Positions 18,326 through 25,004 of a DNA stretch of 64,000 nucleotides are shown one piece after another; positions within the stretch are counted from its first letter, which is position 1; the number at the start of each line of letters is the position of its first letter. The position numbers and the translations under genes are program-made. Below the pieces are notes generated by a model, which did no database searches, had not been told where the DNA came from, and saw nothing but the letters and a program-made list of their open reading frames with translations. The stretch comes from Martinezella miluonensis (GTDB taxonomy: Bacteria; Pseudomonadota; Alphaproteobacteria; Rhizobiales; Rhizobiaceae). The DNA lies in assembly GCF_900094545.1 (NCBI RefSeq), contig NZ_FMAH01000033.1, positions 1-64,000 on the forward strand. The letters run 5' to 3'.

Positions 18326-19684
18326 TCAGGCGACTGCAGCGGCCGACTTGTCGGCAGCGAGCGCATGGTTGATGGATTCGGCCGCGTCGCGACCCTGTGC
18401 TACGGCCGAGACCGTCAGGTCATCGCCGCCGAGCACGCAGTCGCCGCCGGCCCATACGCCTTCGATCGAGGTCCGGCCTTCGCCATCGATGGCGATGCGG
18501 CCGGATTCCATGCGCAGGGCGCCGAGGCCTGAAGCTTCGAACGTCTGGCCGATGGCTTTGAAGATCTGGTCGGCGGCAATGACGCCAACATCGCCGGTGG
18601 CGGTGAGTTTGCCGTCGCGCAGTTCGGTATATTCGACCTCGATGCCGGCGACCTTGCCGTCCTTGTCTAGGATGCGCTTCGGGGCTAGCCAGTGGCGGAT
18701 GATGACACCCTTGGAGGTGGCCAGATCCTGTTCAAATTCCGAGGCGTTCATATGCTCTTTGCCGCGGCGATAGCAGATCGTCACTTCTTCGGCGCCGAGC
18801 AGCTTGGCTTGCACGGCCGCGTCGATCGCGGTCATGCCGCCGCCGAGGACGACGACGCGGCGGCCGATGGCGATATCGGCCTTGCTACCGGCCTGACGCA
18901 GCTCGGCGATATAGGCAACGGCGTCGGCGACGCCATCGAGATCCTCGCCTTCGGCGCGTAGCGCATTGACGCCGGCAAGGCCGAGGCCGAGGAAGACGGC
19001 ATCATACTGCTGGGAGAGGTCGGAGAGGCTGAAATCGCGGCCGAGCGCCTGGCCGTTCTTCACCTCGATGCCGCCGATAGCGAGCACATAATCGACTTCT
19101 TTCTGCGCGAAGTCGTCGACCGTCTTATAGGTAGCGATGCCGTATTCGTTCAGGCCGCCGGCCTTTTCGCGAGCGTCGAAGATGGTGACGTCATGACCCT
19201 TCACGGCGAGACGGTGCGCGCAGGCAAGCCCGGCCGGGCCGGCGCCGATGACGGCGATTTTTTTGCCAGTGGATTCGGCACGGGAATAGAACTGCTTGTT
19301 TTCGGCCATTGCCGCATCGGTCGCATAGCGCTGCAGGCGGCCAATCTCGACCGGGCGCTCTTCGGCAGTGTTGCGCACGCAAGCCTGCTCGCAGAGCTGT
19401 TCGGTGGGACAGACGCGGGCGCACATGCCGCCGAGGATGTTCTGATCGAAGATCGTCTTGGCCGAGCCGATCGGGTTGCCCGTCGAGATCTGGCGAATGA
19501 ACATCGGAATGTCGATGGAGGTGGGACAGGCCGTCATGCACGGCGCGTCGTAGCAGAAATAGCATCGGTCGGATGCGACCAGCGCCTCGTGTTTGTTGAG
19601 GCGCGGGTGAAGATCGGAAAAGTTTGCATCATATTCGGCGGGCGTGAGCCTGCCTTTATGAATCCCAGTTTCCAGTCGTCCCAT
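18326..19684 (-). CDS. preT: NAD-dependent dihydropyrimidine dehydrogenase, PreT subunit
   Basis: FAD and Fe-S flavoprotein that passes electrons between NAD(P)H and PreA. The 452-residue protein resembles the small subunit of glutamate synthase: N-terminal cysteines (CYFCYDAPCMTACPTSIDIP and CARVCPTEQLCEQACV), an FAD-binding GAGPAGLACAHRLA, an NAD-binding VVLGGGMTAIDAA, and a closing GWAxGD-type motif (VWAGGDCVLGGDDL). The start at 19684 is usual for the family. It is the first gene of the preT-preA operon; a weak RutR-like site lies 58 bases upstream. Confidence 0.94.
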   Translation of the reverse strand: MGRLETGIHKGRLTPAEYDANFSDLHPRLNKHEALVASDRCYFCYDAPCMTACPTSIDIPMFIRQISTGNPIGSAKTIFDQNILGGMCARVCPTEQLCEQACVRNTAEERPVEIGRLQRYATDAAMAENKQFYSRAESTGKKIAVIGAGPAGLACAHRLAVKGHDVTIFDAREKAGGLNEYGIATYKTVDDFAQKEVDYVLAIGGIEVKNGQALGRDFSLSDLSQQYDAVFLGLGLAGVNALRAEGEDLDGVADAVAYIAELRQAGSKADIAIGRRVVVLGGGMTAIDAAVQAKLLGAEEVTICYRRGKEHMNASEFEQDLATSKGVIIRHWLAPKRILDKDGKVAGIEVEYTELRDGKLTATGDVGVIAADQIFKAIGQTFEASGLGALRMESGRIAIDGEGRTSIEGVWAGGDCVLGGDDLTVSAVAQGRDAAESINHALAADKSAAAVA

Positions 19685-19741
19685 TGAAGTTCCCTCTTAT
19701 AGTAAACGGCTAGTACAGGAACGGTAACTCAGCTTAAAAAA

Positions 19742-19757
19742 TTTATCAAACGGTAAA
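19742..19757. promoter_or_regulatory. Weak RutR-like site upstream of preT
   Basis: TTTATCAAACGGTAAA matches the RutR consensus at about 10 of 14 fixed positions and shares the right half GGTAAA with the better site at 16040. It lies 58 bases upstream of the preT start. A match this weak can arise by chance, especially in AT-rich promoter DNA. Confidence 0.3.
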
Positions 19758-20002
19758 ATTTTGAAGCGCAGATTTGCTTGAAGGGACGTTTGAGCCAAGC
19801 GGATCGGCAGCTTCCTGGGATCGCGATCTCCTTCCAACTATCTGTTTTTATGCGCTTAAATTCGCGTTTTCCTTTCGGACGGCGCGAGACCAAAGAGGCT
19901 GCAGCACTCGATAAAGGAAGCGCAGTCGGCATCGAAACGGCGAGCAATCTCGCGCCGCTGCAAATGCATGTGAAGAAAAAATGAAATTTTCCGACATTGG
20001 AT

Positions 20003-20027
20003 GGAACCAAGAACCGGCAACATCGTT
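20003..20027 (+). promoter_or_regulatory. EcfG (general stress sigma factor) promoter of a small RNA
   Basis: GGAAC at 20003-20007 and CGTT at 20024-20027 are separated by exactly 16 bases, a perfect match to the alphaproteobacterial EcfG promoter. It points right, into a stretch with no protein gene but with strong RNA hairpins and a terminator, about 2.3 kb from the ecfG gene itself. Confidence 0.85.
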
Positions 20028-20033
20028 AACCAG

Positions 20034-20155
20034 CTGTCGCGATGATGATGCATCCCCCTGATGCATGCCCAATAGCGTCATCCGACATCTACTCACGGTC
20101 CCCTCCCGATGAGTGTAAAGCAGCCAGTGCGCCGCCCTCGCACTGGCTGCCTTCT
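20034..20155 (+). ncRNA. Candidate GsrN-like general stress small RNA
   Basis: Predicted RNA of about 120 bases beginning just after the EcfG promoter. It has three hairpins. The first (20036-20086) pairs GTCG/CGAC, GATGA/TCATC and ATGCAT/ATGCAT and exposes the C-rich loop CCCCCTG. The second pairs ACTCA at 20091-20095 with TGAGT at 20110-20114 around another C-rich loop containing TCCCCTCCC. The third is a 12-base-pair terminator-type stem (20120-20131 with 20139-20150) followed by CTTCTATT. Caulobacter GsrN is a sigma-T-dependent RNA that acts through an exposed C-rich loop on mRNAs such as katG. Architecture and position match; primary-sequence homology is untested. The start is inferred from the promoter. 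Confidence 0.72.
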
Positions 20156-20163
20156 ATTCCCCG

Positions 20164-21189
20164 TCAACGACGTCTGAGAATCTCGTATTCGGTCTCGGGA
20201 ATGGTGAGGCGATAGCCGATGCTGCCATCGCCCATGGCGAAGTCAGCACGGCCGTTCATCGAGGTCGGCACGACGCGCTCGAGCACGGTGCGGCTGAAGC
20301 TGTTGTCCTCGAACTCATGGTTGCCGGGCGTATAGAAGCGCTCGGACCACGCCACCTCGATCGCCTTCCTGCCGTCGAGCTCGGCTTCCTTGCAATTCAG
20401 CGTGATGCTGGTCGCTCCCACCGAGATGGCGCCGTGCGAGGCGGAGTTGACGATCAGCTCGTGCAGCGCAAGCCCCAAATGCACCGCGGCATTGGGCGTC
20501 AGATGGGCATTGATGCCATAGATCGGCATAGGCACGCCGGCATCGGGCCAATAGGGGGCGAACTGCTTCTCCGCGAGTTCGAACAGATAGGCGCCGCGCC
20601 AGCTGGAGTCGGTGATGAGATCCTGCGAATTCGACAGGGATTGCAGCCGGCCGCGGAACTTGATCAGGAAATTGTCGACCGAAAGCGTATGGCGCGCCGT
20701 TTGTGTCGCGATGCCTTGAATGATCGCCAGCAGATTCTTGGAGCGATGCGACAGCTCGCGCAGCAGCGACTTCAGAACCTTTTCGCGATGGCGGCTTTCG
20801 GTGATTTCGGAGATGACGGACAATACGCCTTGCGGCTTGCGGCCGCCAATACGCTCCATTTTCAGCTCGTAGACGCGTATGCCATCGCCGCTTGGAATTT
20901 CGACTTCGGCGGTCGCCGGCTTGCCGCTTTCGAGCACACCCCGCTTCAGGCGCAGGAGGTGCTCGCCATCCTTCTCGCCGAACAGATGCAGATCGTTGCC
21001 GCCAACCACGAGGGATGGCCGCAGATGATCCGGCAGATTGTCGGCATGACGAATCGCAAGCGTCTGATCCTGAAACAGGATAGACACGCTGGCACTCGCA
21101 AGCGCGCGCTCCATCAGAGCGGCTTTGCCTTCCAAACTCAAAGGCGCGCCGGGTAATGGTTCAGACGTATTCACCGGCTTGCCTTTCAC
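20164..21189 (-). CDS. HisKA_2/HWE-type sensor histidine kinase, likely PhyR kinase
   Basis: Soluble histidine kinase beside phyR and probably a kinase for it. The 341-residue protein has a PAS-like N-terminal half (about residues 30-130) and a HisKA_2-type dimerisation box with the phosphorylated histidine in LRELSHRSKNLLAIIQGIA. A degenerate ATPase domain with the N-box LHELIVNSASHGA follows. No membrane segments are visible, so it should sense an internal signal. The GTG at 21189 gives the longest frame; the exact start is uncertain because no clear ribosome site is seen. It has its own perfect EcfG promoter at 21297-21321, implying feedback within the stress response. Confidence 0.85.
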   Translation of the reverse strand: MKGKPVNTSEPLPGAPLSLEGKAALMERALASASVSILFQDQTLAIRHADNLPDHLRPSLVVGGNDLHLFGEKDGEHLLRLKRGVLESGKPATAEVEIPSGDGIRVYELKMERIGGRKPQGVLSVISEITESRHREKVLKSLLRELSHRSKNLLAIIQGIATQTARHTLSVDNFLIKFRGRLQSLSNSQDLITDSSWRGAYLFELAEKQFAPYWPDAGVPMPIYGINAHLTPNAAVHLGLALHELIVNSASHGAISVGATSITLNCKEAELDGRKAIEVAWSERFYTPGNHEFEDNSFSRTVLERVVPTSMNGRADFAMGDGSIGYRLTIPETEYEILRRR

Positions 21190-21296
21190 TCAAACTTCGA
21201 GAGCCCCGCCGACAGGGCATCTCCACTCGTAAGAACTTGAACCGACCTATAAAATCACCCGGCATAACGGGCGGTAAACCGGTCGTCTTCAACAGC

Positions 21297-21321
21297 AACG
21301 ACCGGCTGCAATCTTTGTTCC
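21297..21321 (-). promoter_or_regulatory. EcfG promoter of the histidine kinase gene
   Basis: On the minus strand GGAAC (21321-21317) and CGTT (21300-21297) are separated by exactly 16 bases. The promoter lies in the gap between the phyR stop and the kinase start, so the kinase gene can be transcribed independently of phyR under stress. Confidence 0.85.
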
Positions 21322-21342
21322 GTTGCAGGGTTTTCACTTCAA

Positions 21343-22137
21343 TCAGGCAGCTACTCTTGTGGTTTCATTAAAGAAGAGGGCCTGACTGATCAGGGCCTTC
21401 ACCATGTCCGGATTGAACGGTTTGGTCACGAGGAAGGTTGGTTCAGGCCGCTCGCCCGTCAACAGCCGCTCCGGGAAGGCGGTGATGAAGATGACCGGAA
21501 TGCTGGCTGTCTTCAGGATATCGTTGACGGCGTCGATGCCCGAGCTGCCGTCGGCAAGCTGGATGTCGGCAAGCACCATTTTCGGCTTCGTGGCGTTGAA
21601 CAGCGCAACCGCTTCCGCATGCGTGCGGGCAATCCCGGTGACGCGATGTCCGAGGCTTTCCACCATCTGCTCGATATCCATCGCAATCAGCGGTTCATCC
21701 TCGATGATCATGATTTCGGTTGCCACCTGCCGCGAAATTTCCTGCGACGCGGTGTCTAGCAGGTGCATGGCGTCGCTTTCGGAGATGTCGAGAATGTCCG
21801 CAATCTCGGCGAGGCGGAAACTTTCCACGGAGGCGAGCAGAAACGCCTGACGAGCACGCGGAGAAACCTTGGACAGGTTGACCGAGGCGCGCTGTTCCCA
21901 GGCAAAGGGTGAGGCCGGCTCGGGAATCTGAAGTGTTACGGAACCGAACAGCTTGGTGAACAGTTTATAGAGCGCGACTCGGTCGCTGTCCGTGTCGGGG
22001 AAGATCGAAACGTCGGCGATGATGGCTTCCAAAACCGCAGCAACATAGGCGTCTCCTGACGTCTGCGTTCCGGTCAAAGCACGAGAGTAGCGCCGCAAAT
22101 ACGGAAGATGCGGCGCGATGCGTGTGGAAAGTGTCAT
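21343..22137 (-). CDS. phyR: Anti-anti-sigma response regulator PhyR
   Basis: Master switch of the alphaproteobacterial general stress response: when phosphorylated it binds NepR and frees EcfG. The 264-residue protein has an N-terminal sigma-factor-like domain (about residues 1-135, sigma-2-like then sigma-4-like) and a C-terminal receiver domain. The receiver has acidic residues in IIEDEPL, the phospho-acceptor aspartate near residue 191 in LADIQLADG, and the FATGUY-type segment ending TFLVTKPF. The ATG at 22137 is used; a TTG at 22140 adds one residue. It is divergent from nepR-ecfG and has a perfect EcfG promoter. Confidence 0.95.
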   Translation of the reverse strand: MTLSTRIAPHLPYLRRYSRALTGTQTSGDAYVAAVLEAIIADVSIFPDTDSDRVALYKLFTKLFGSVTLQIPEPASPFAWEQRASVNLSKVSPRARQAFLLASVESFRLAEIADILDISESDAMHLLDTASQEISRQVATEIMIIEDEPLIAMDIEQMVESLGHRVTGIARTHAEAVALFNATKPKMVLADIQLADGSSGIDAVNDILKTASIPVIFITAFPERLLTGERPEPTFLVTKPFNPDMVKALISQALFFNETTRVAA

Positions 22138-22201
22138 CAATGGCTCCCGCCCTTTATAAAATTCTAAATAAAATACAGCGTGAGAGCTGCAGTGACTAAC
22201 A

Positions 22202-22226
22202 AACGTCAGTTCAGTAAAAAAGTTCC
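22202..22226 (-). promoter_or_regulatory. EcfG promoter of phyR
   Basis: Minus-strand GGAAC (22226-22222) and CGTT (22205-22202) with a 16-base spacer, a perfect match, 65 bases upstream of the phyR start. It stands next to the nepR-ecfG promoter on the other strand; the two GGAAC boxes are back to back, eight bases apart. Confidence 0.88.
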
Positions 22227-22234
22227 TCTTTGCC

Positions 22235-22259
22235 GGAACTTTTTTTATGCAGTCGCATT
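22235..22259 (+). promoter_or_regulatory. EcfG-type promoter of nepR-ecfG
   Basis: GGAAC at 22235-22239, then 16 bases, then CATT at 22256-22259. This is one base off CGTT but satisfies the looser GGAAC-N18-TT form described for Sinorhizobium RpoE2. It would autoactivate nepR-ecfG with a leader of about 135 bases. Confidence 0.7.
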
Positions 22260-22402
22260 ACAATGCTTACAGTCAGTTGGCTTCATCCTTTACGATTCGT
22301 AAGGAAACAGCTTTGGGCGAAGTTGACTGGTCTCCCGGGCGGGAAAGCAGTGATATAAAACCCACCCATGAATGCGAGACAATTGAAGAGCGAGCAGGGT
22401 AA

Positions 22403-22609
22403 ATGACCATCCAAAATTCCGAGGACGCAGATAAGAAGGTATCGGACCTGAGCGCAATGGATATCCTCGATCCCAACAATCAGATCGGCAACAGACTGCG
22501 TTCCTTCTATTCCGCCGTGCAGGATGAAGCTATTCCGGATCGCTTTCTTGATCTTCTCGAGAAGCTGGATCATGCTGAGAGCCTGGCTTCCGCAAAGGTC
22601 TCCGAATAG
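22403..22609 (+). CDS. nepR: Anti-sigma factor NepR
   Basis: Binds and holds EcfG inactive until PhyR-P titrates it. The 68-residue protein has the family core IGNRLRSFYSAVQDEAIPDRFLDLLEKLDHAE (about residues 28-59), which forms the two NepR helices, flanked by disordered ends. It is preceded by AGGG about six bases before the ATG and followed by ecfG, whose ribosome site overlaps the nepR stop, so the anti-sigma and sigma factors are translationally linked. Confidence 0.94.
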   Translation: MTIQNSEDADKKVSDLSAMDILDPNNQIGNRLRSFYSAVQDEAIPDRFLDLLEKLDHAESLASAKVSE

Positions 22610-22621
22610 GAGGTGGGCGCG

Positions 22622-23173
22622 ATGGAAACCCAAACGAGCTTCAAGCGCGAGCTTCTCGCAGCCCTTCCGAGCCTCCGTGCCTTCGCCATTTCACTGACCG
22701 GCCGTCACGATCGGGCTGATGATCTTGTGCAGGACACGATCATGAAGGCCTGGGCGAAGCAGGACCATTTCGAGATGGGCACCAATATGAAAGCCTGGCT
22801 CTTCACCATTCTGCGCAACGAGCTTTACAGCCAGATGCGCAAGAGCGGCCGCGAGGTGCAGGACAGCGATGGCGTCTTCACGGAGTCGATGGCGACGCAT
22901 CCCTCGCAATACGGCGCCGTCGATCTGCAAGATTTCCGCAAGGCGCTGGATCAGCTGCCGCCGGATCAGCGTGAAGCCATCATCCTGGTCGGTGCTTCCG
23001 GATTTTCCTATGAGGAAGCGGCGGAGATTTGCGGCTGTGCGGTCGGCACCATCAAGAGCCGCGTCAACCGCGCGCGCCAGCGGCTGCAGGAGTTACTCGA
23101 TATCTCCGGCGAAGCGGATTTCGGCCCCGATGCCACGTCGGCGCCACTGACCTCAAAGGCATTCGCCTTCTGA
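22622..23173 (+). CDS. ecfG: ECF sigma factor EcfG (general stress response)
   Basis: ECF15-group sigma factor that directs RNA polymerase to GGAAC-N16-CGTT promoters. The 183-residue protein has region 2 (about residues 10-75: LPSLRAFAISLTGRHDRADDLVQDTIMKAW) and region 4 (about 110-160: LDQLPPDQREAIILVGASGFSYEEAAEICGCAVGTIKSRVNRARQRL). The ATG at 22622 is set by a perfect AGGAGG at 22608-22613 that overlaps the nepR stop; a GTG at 22613 is in frame but inside that site. Ends at a strong terminator. Confidence 0.95.
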   Translation: METQTSFKRELLAALPSLRAFAISLTGRHDRADDLVQDTIMKAWAKQDHFEMGTNMKAWLFTILRNELYSQMRKSGREVQDSDGVFTESMATHPSQYGAVDLQDFRKALDQLPPDQREAIILVGASGFSYEEAAEICGCAVGTIKSRVNRARQRLQELLDISGEADFGPDATSAPLTSKAFAF

Positions 23174-23175
23174 CA

Positions 23176-23210
23176 AACAAGCCCGGTCGAAAGACCGGGC
23201 TTGTTCTTAT
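23176..23210 (+). terminator. Rho-independent terminator of nepR-ecfG
   Basis: AACAAGCCCGGTC pairs with GACCGGGCTTGTT as a 13-base-pair stem closed by a GAAA tetraloop (23176-23205), followed by CTTAT. It starts three bases after the ecfG stop. Confidence 0.9.
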
Positions 23211-23273
23211 CTGCACCAAATCAGACAGGCCTCGCGCTTTCGCGCCGGAGCCCAGGCTTCGAGAGCAGCCGGA

Positions 23274-23678
23274 TCAGTCGTCCTTGTCGCTCGTTCCGAA
23301 CAGGTTGCCGAATACCAGGGCGGCCGCAATGGCAGCCGTCATCAACGGCTGCTTGCGCGCGAGGCCGAGAACCGCCGCCGCCACCGATTCCATCGCCAGC
23401 CGACGTTCGCGAGCCCGTCGCTGCTCCCGCTGGTTGACGATTGCCATGATGACGAGGACGATCAACCCGAGCAGCAAAGCTCCTGCTGCTATCAACAGTG
23501 CCGAGACCACTGCGCCATAAATGGCCGCAAGCCAGATAGTTGCCGCCACGAGCGCGAATGCATAGGCGGTGAGCAGAAGAAGGACGGCGATGGCAATGAA
23601 AATACCGTTGCGCTTGGTTCGCGCAACGGTGCGGTTGAATGTGCCTGACAGAAGCAGACCTAGGATCGGAGCGAGCAT
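23274..23678 (-). CDS. Small membrane protein of the phage-holin-like (DUF1469-type) family
   Basis: A 134-residue protein with two strong hydrophobic segments close together (GIFIAIAVLLLLTAYAFALVAATIWLAA and VSALLIAAGALLLGLIVLVIMAIV), then a charged stretch and a weaker hydrophobic C-terminal segment. The pattern resembles the holin superfamily III / DUF1469 proteins that often accompany ElaB/YqjD-like partners, as here. It begins nine bases after the stop of the ElaB-like gene, so the two form an operon. Likely an envelope-associated stress protein, given the EcfG-type promoter upstream of the pair; molecular role unknown. Confidence 0.75.
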   Translation of the reverse strand: MLAPILGLLLSGTFNRTVARTKRNGIFIAIAVLLLLTAYAFALVAATIWLAAIYGAVVSALLIAAGALLLGLIVLVIMAIVNQREQRRARERRLAMESVAAAVLGLARKQPLMTAAIAAALVFGNLFGTSDKDD

Positions 23679-23687
23679 GCCGCAACC

Positions 23688-24038
23688 CTAGCGGCGAGAC
23701 AGAAGCAGGGCAACGGCGAGGCCGAATGCAGCCGCCGCACCGATGGTGGCAACCGGATGCTGGCGCACGGTCCTGCGGACTTCGCGGGAGCCTCTAGCAT
23801 AGCCGCGCTGCAGATCGTGCAGCAATTCCTCTCCGCGGACCGTCAGATCGTCTAATCTCGTTTCAGCGCCTGCGCGCAATCTCTTGCTCTGCTTTGCGCT
23901 GCTGTCGCTGATGAGCTTGGCAAAGGCTGCAACTTCTTCGCGCAGCGATTCGATCTGTTCTTCGATGCTGGCCTCAACGTCTTGCAGGTTGCTGCCATTG
24001 CGCTTGCTTCGCGCCGAATGAAGAAAGGATGTCGCCAT
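23688..24038 (-). CDS. DUF883/ElaB-YqjD-like membrane-anchored protein
   Basis: A 116-residue protein: charged coiled-coil-like helix (about residues 18-80, rich in Glu, Arg, Lys), a turn with VRRTVRQHPVATIGAAAAFGLAVALLLSRR at the C terminus giving one membrane helix and an RR end. This is the DUF883 layout; E. coli ElaB and YqjD are stationary-phase, stress-induced and inner-membrane anchored, and YqjD binds ribosomes. The ATG at 24038 follows GGGAG. A perfect EcfG-type promoter at 24158-24183 would make this pair part of the general stress regulon. Confidence 0.8.
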   Translation of the reverse strand: MATSFLHSARSKRNGSNLQDVEASIEEQIESLREEVAAFAKLISDSSAKQSKRLRAGAETRLDDLTVRGEELLHDLQRGYARGSREVRRTVRQHPVATIGAAAAFGLAVALLLSRR

Positions 24039-24157
24039 ATCTAGCTCCCTTTGCTTTAAGCGGGCGCCCGAGGCGCCTGTTGTTTGCGATGATCGGGCAA
24101 TATCCGGCACGCTAGACCATGTAGCACACGGAACATTGATTCAGATCATCGAACCTC

Positions 24158-24183
24158 AACGCGCGGGTGTTGCAAAAGGTTCC
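24158..24183 (-). promoter_or_regulatory. EcfG promoter of the DUF883-holin-like pair
   Basis: Minus-strand GGAAC (24183-24179) and CGTT (24161-24158) with a 17-base spacer. It points left toward the DUF883 gene start 120 bases away and lies just beyond the end of hmuV, with no other gene between. Confidence 0.8.
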
Positions 24184-24205
24184 GGGTCAGGTGCCTGAAG
24201 GCGCA

Positions 24206-24997
24206 TCAGTCGGCGAGTGCGCTGTGGGCAAGAACGAAGGGCGCATCGTTGGCAGGAACGCAATTGACCCGCAGACTGCAGCCGAACACATCCTGAAGGT
24301 GCCTATCGGTCAAGACCTCTTTCACTGGACCAGCTGCCTGCAGGCGGCCACCCTTTAGCAAGACCATTCGGTCGGCAAAAAGCGCGGTCAGGTTGAGATC
24401 GTGCATGACTGCGATAACCCCGCCACCGCGTCGGCAGAATTGCCGGGCGAGCGACATGATGGTGAGCTGGTGGCTGATGTCGAGGCTGGAGACCGGCTCA
24501 TCGAGAAGCAGCCAGCAGGGCCTGCCGTCGATGACGGGCTCGGATATCTGGCAAACCACGCGGGCGAGCTGCACGCGCTGCTGCTCGCCGCCGGAGAGCT
24601 CTTGGTAGAGCCGCCCTTCGAAGCCGACGAGGTCGACGGACGCGAGCGCCTCGGCGGCAATGCGATCGGTATGTTCGGGATGTCGGTTGCGACCGCTGGT
24701 GAGACCCATGCGAACGATTTCGCGCACGGTGAAGGGGAAGGAGATCGAGCTTGCCTGTGGCAGGACGCCCCGCATTTCCGCGAGCTGCCACGGTTCCAGA
24801 GCGCCGACCTCGGCGCCGTTGATGTGCACCGAGCCTTTGTAGGCCAGTTCGCCCGAAATGGCTTTCATCGTCGTTGTCTTGCCGGAGCCGTTCGGGCCGC
24901 AAATTGCTGTCAGCGTTCCAGGCTCGGCCGCAAAGGACACGTCTTGCACGATGGTCTTGCCGGCGAGCCGGACGACGAGATTGAAGACATCGATCAT
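24206..24997 (-). CDS. hmuV: Heme ABC importer ATPase HmuV
   Basis: Energises heme import through HmuU. The 263-residue protein has Walker A CGPNGSGKTTT (about residues 34-44), the signature LSGGEQQRVQLARV, Walker B CWLLLDEPVSSLD and the switch region VIAVMHDLN. The ATG at 24997 lies seven bases after the hmuU stop; an in-frame extension to 25066 overlaps hmuU and is rejected. It is the last gene of the hemP-hmuSTUV operon. Confidence 0.94.
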   Translation of the reverse strand: MIDVFNLVVRLAGKTIVQDVSFAAEPGTLTAICGPNGSGKTTTMKAISGELAYKGSVHINGAEVGALEPWQLAEMRGVLPQASSISFPFTVREIVRMGLTSGRNRHPEHTDRIAAEALASVDLVGFEGRLYQELSGGEQQRVQLARVVCQISEPVIDGRPCWLLLDEPVSSLDISHQLTIMSLARQFCRRGGGVIAVMHDLNLTALFADRMVLLKGGRLQAAGPVKEVLTDRHLQDVFGCSLRVNCVPANDAPFVLAHSALAD

Positions 24998-25004
24998 CGC
25001 AGGC

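Noticed and set aside
17035..18372. Long plus-strand open frame opposite preA (445 codons)
   Set aside because: Antisense to preA, low-complexity Asp/Val/Gly/Ala composition and no recognisable domain.
24130..24151. GGAAC at 24130 on the plus strand as a further EcfG promoter
   Set aside because: No CGTT or TT at the correct distance; the bases at the -10 position read GAAC. The minus-strand match nearby is the convincing one.
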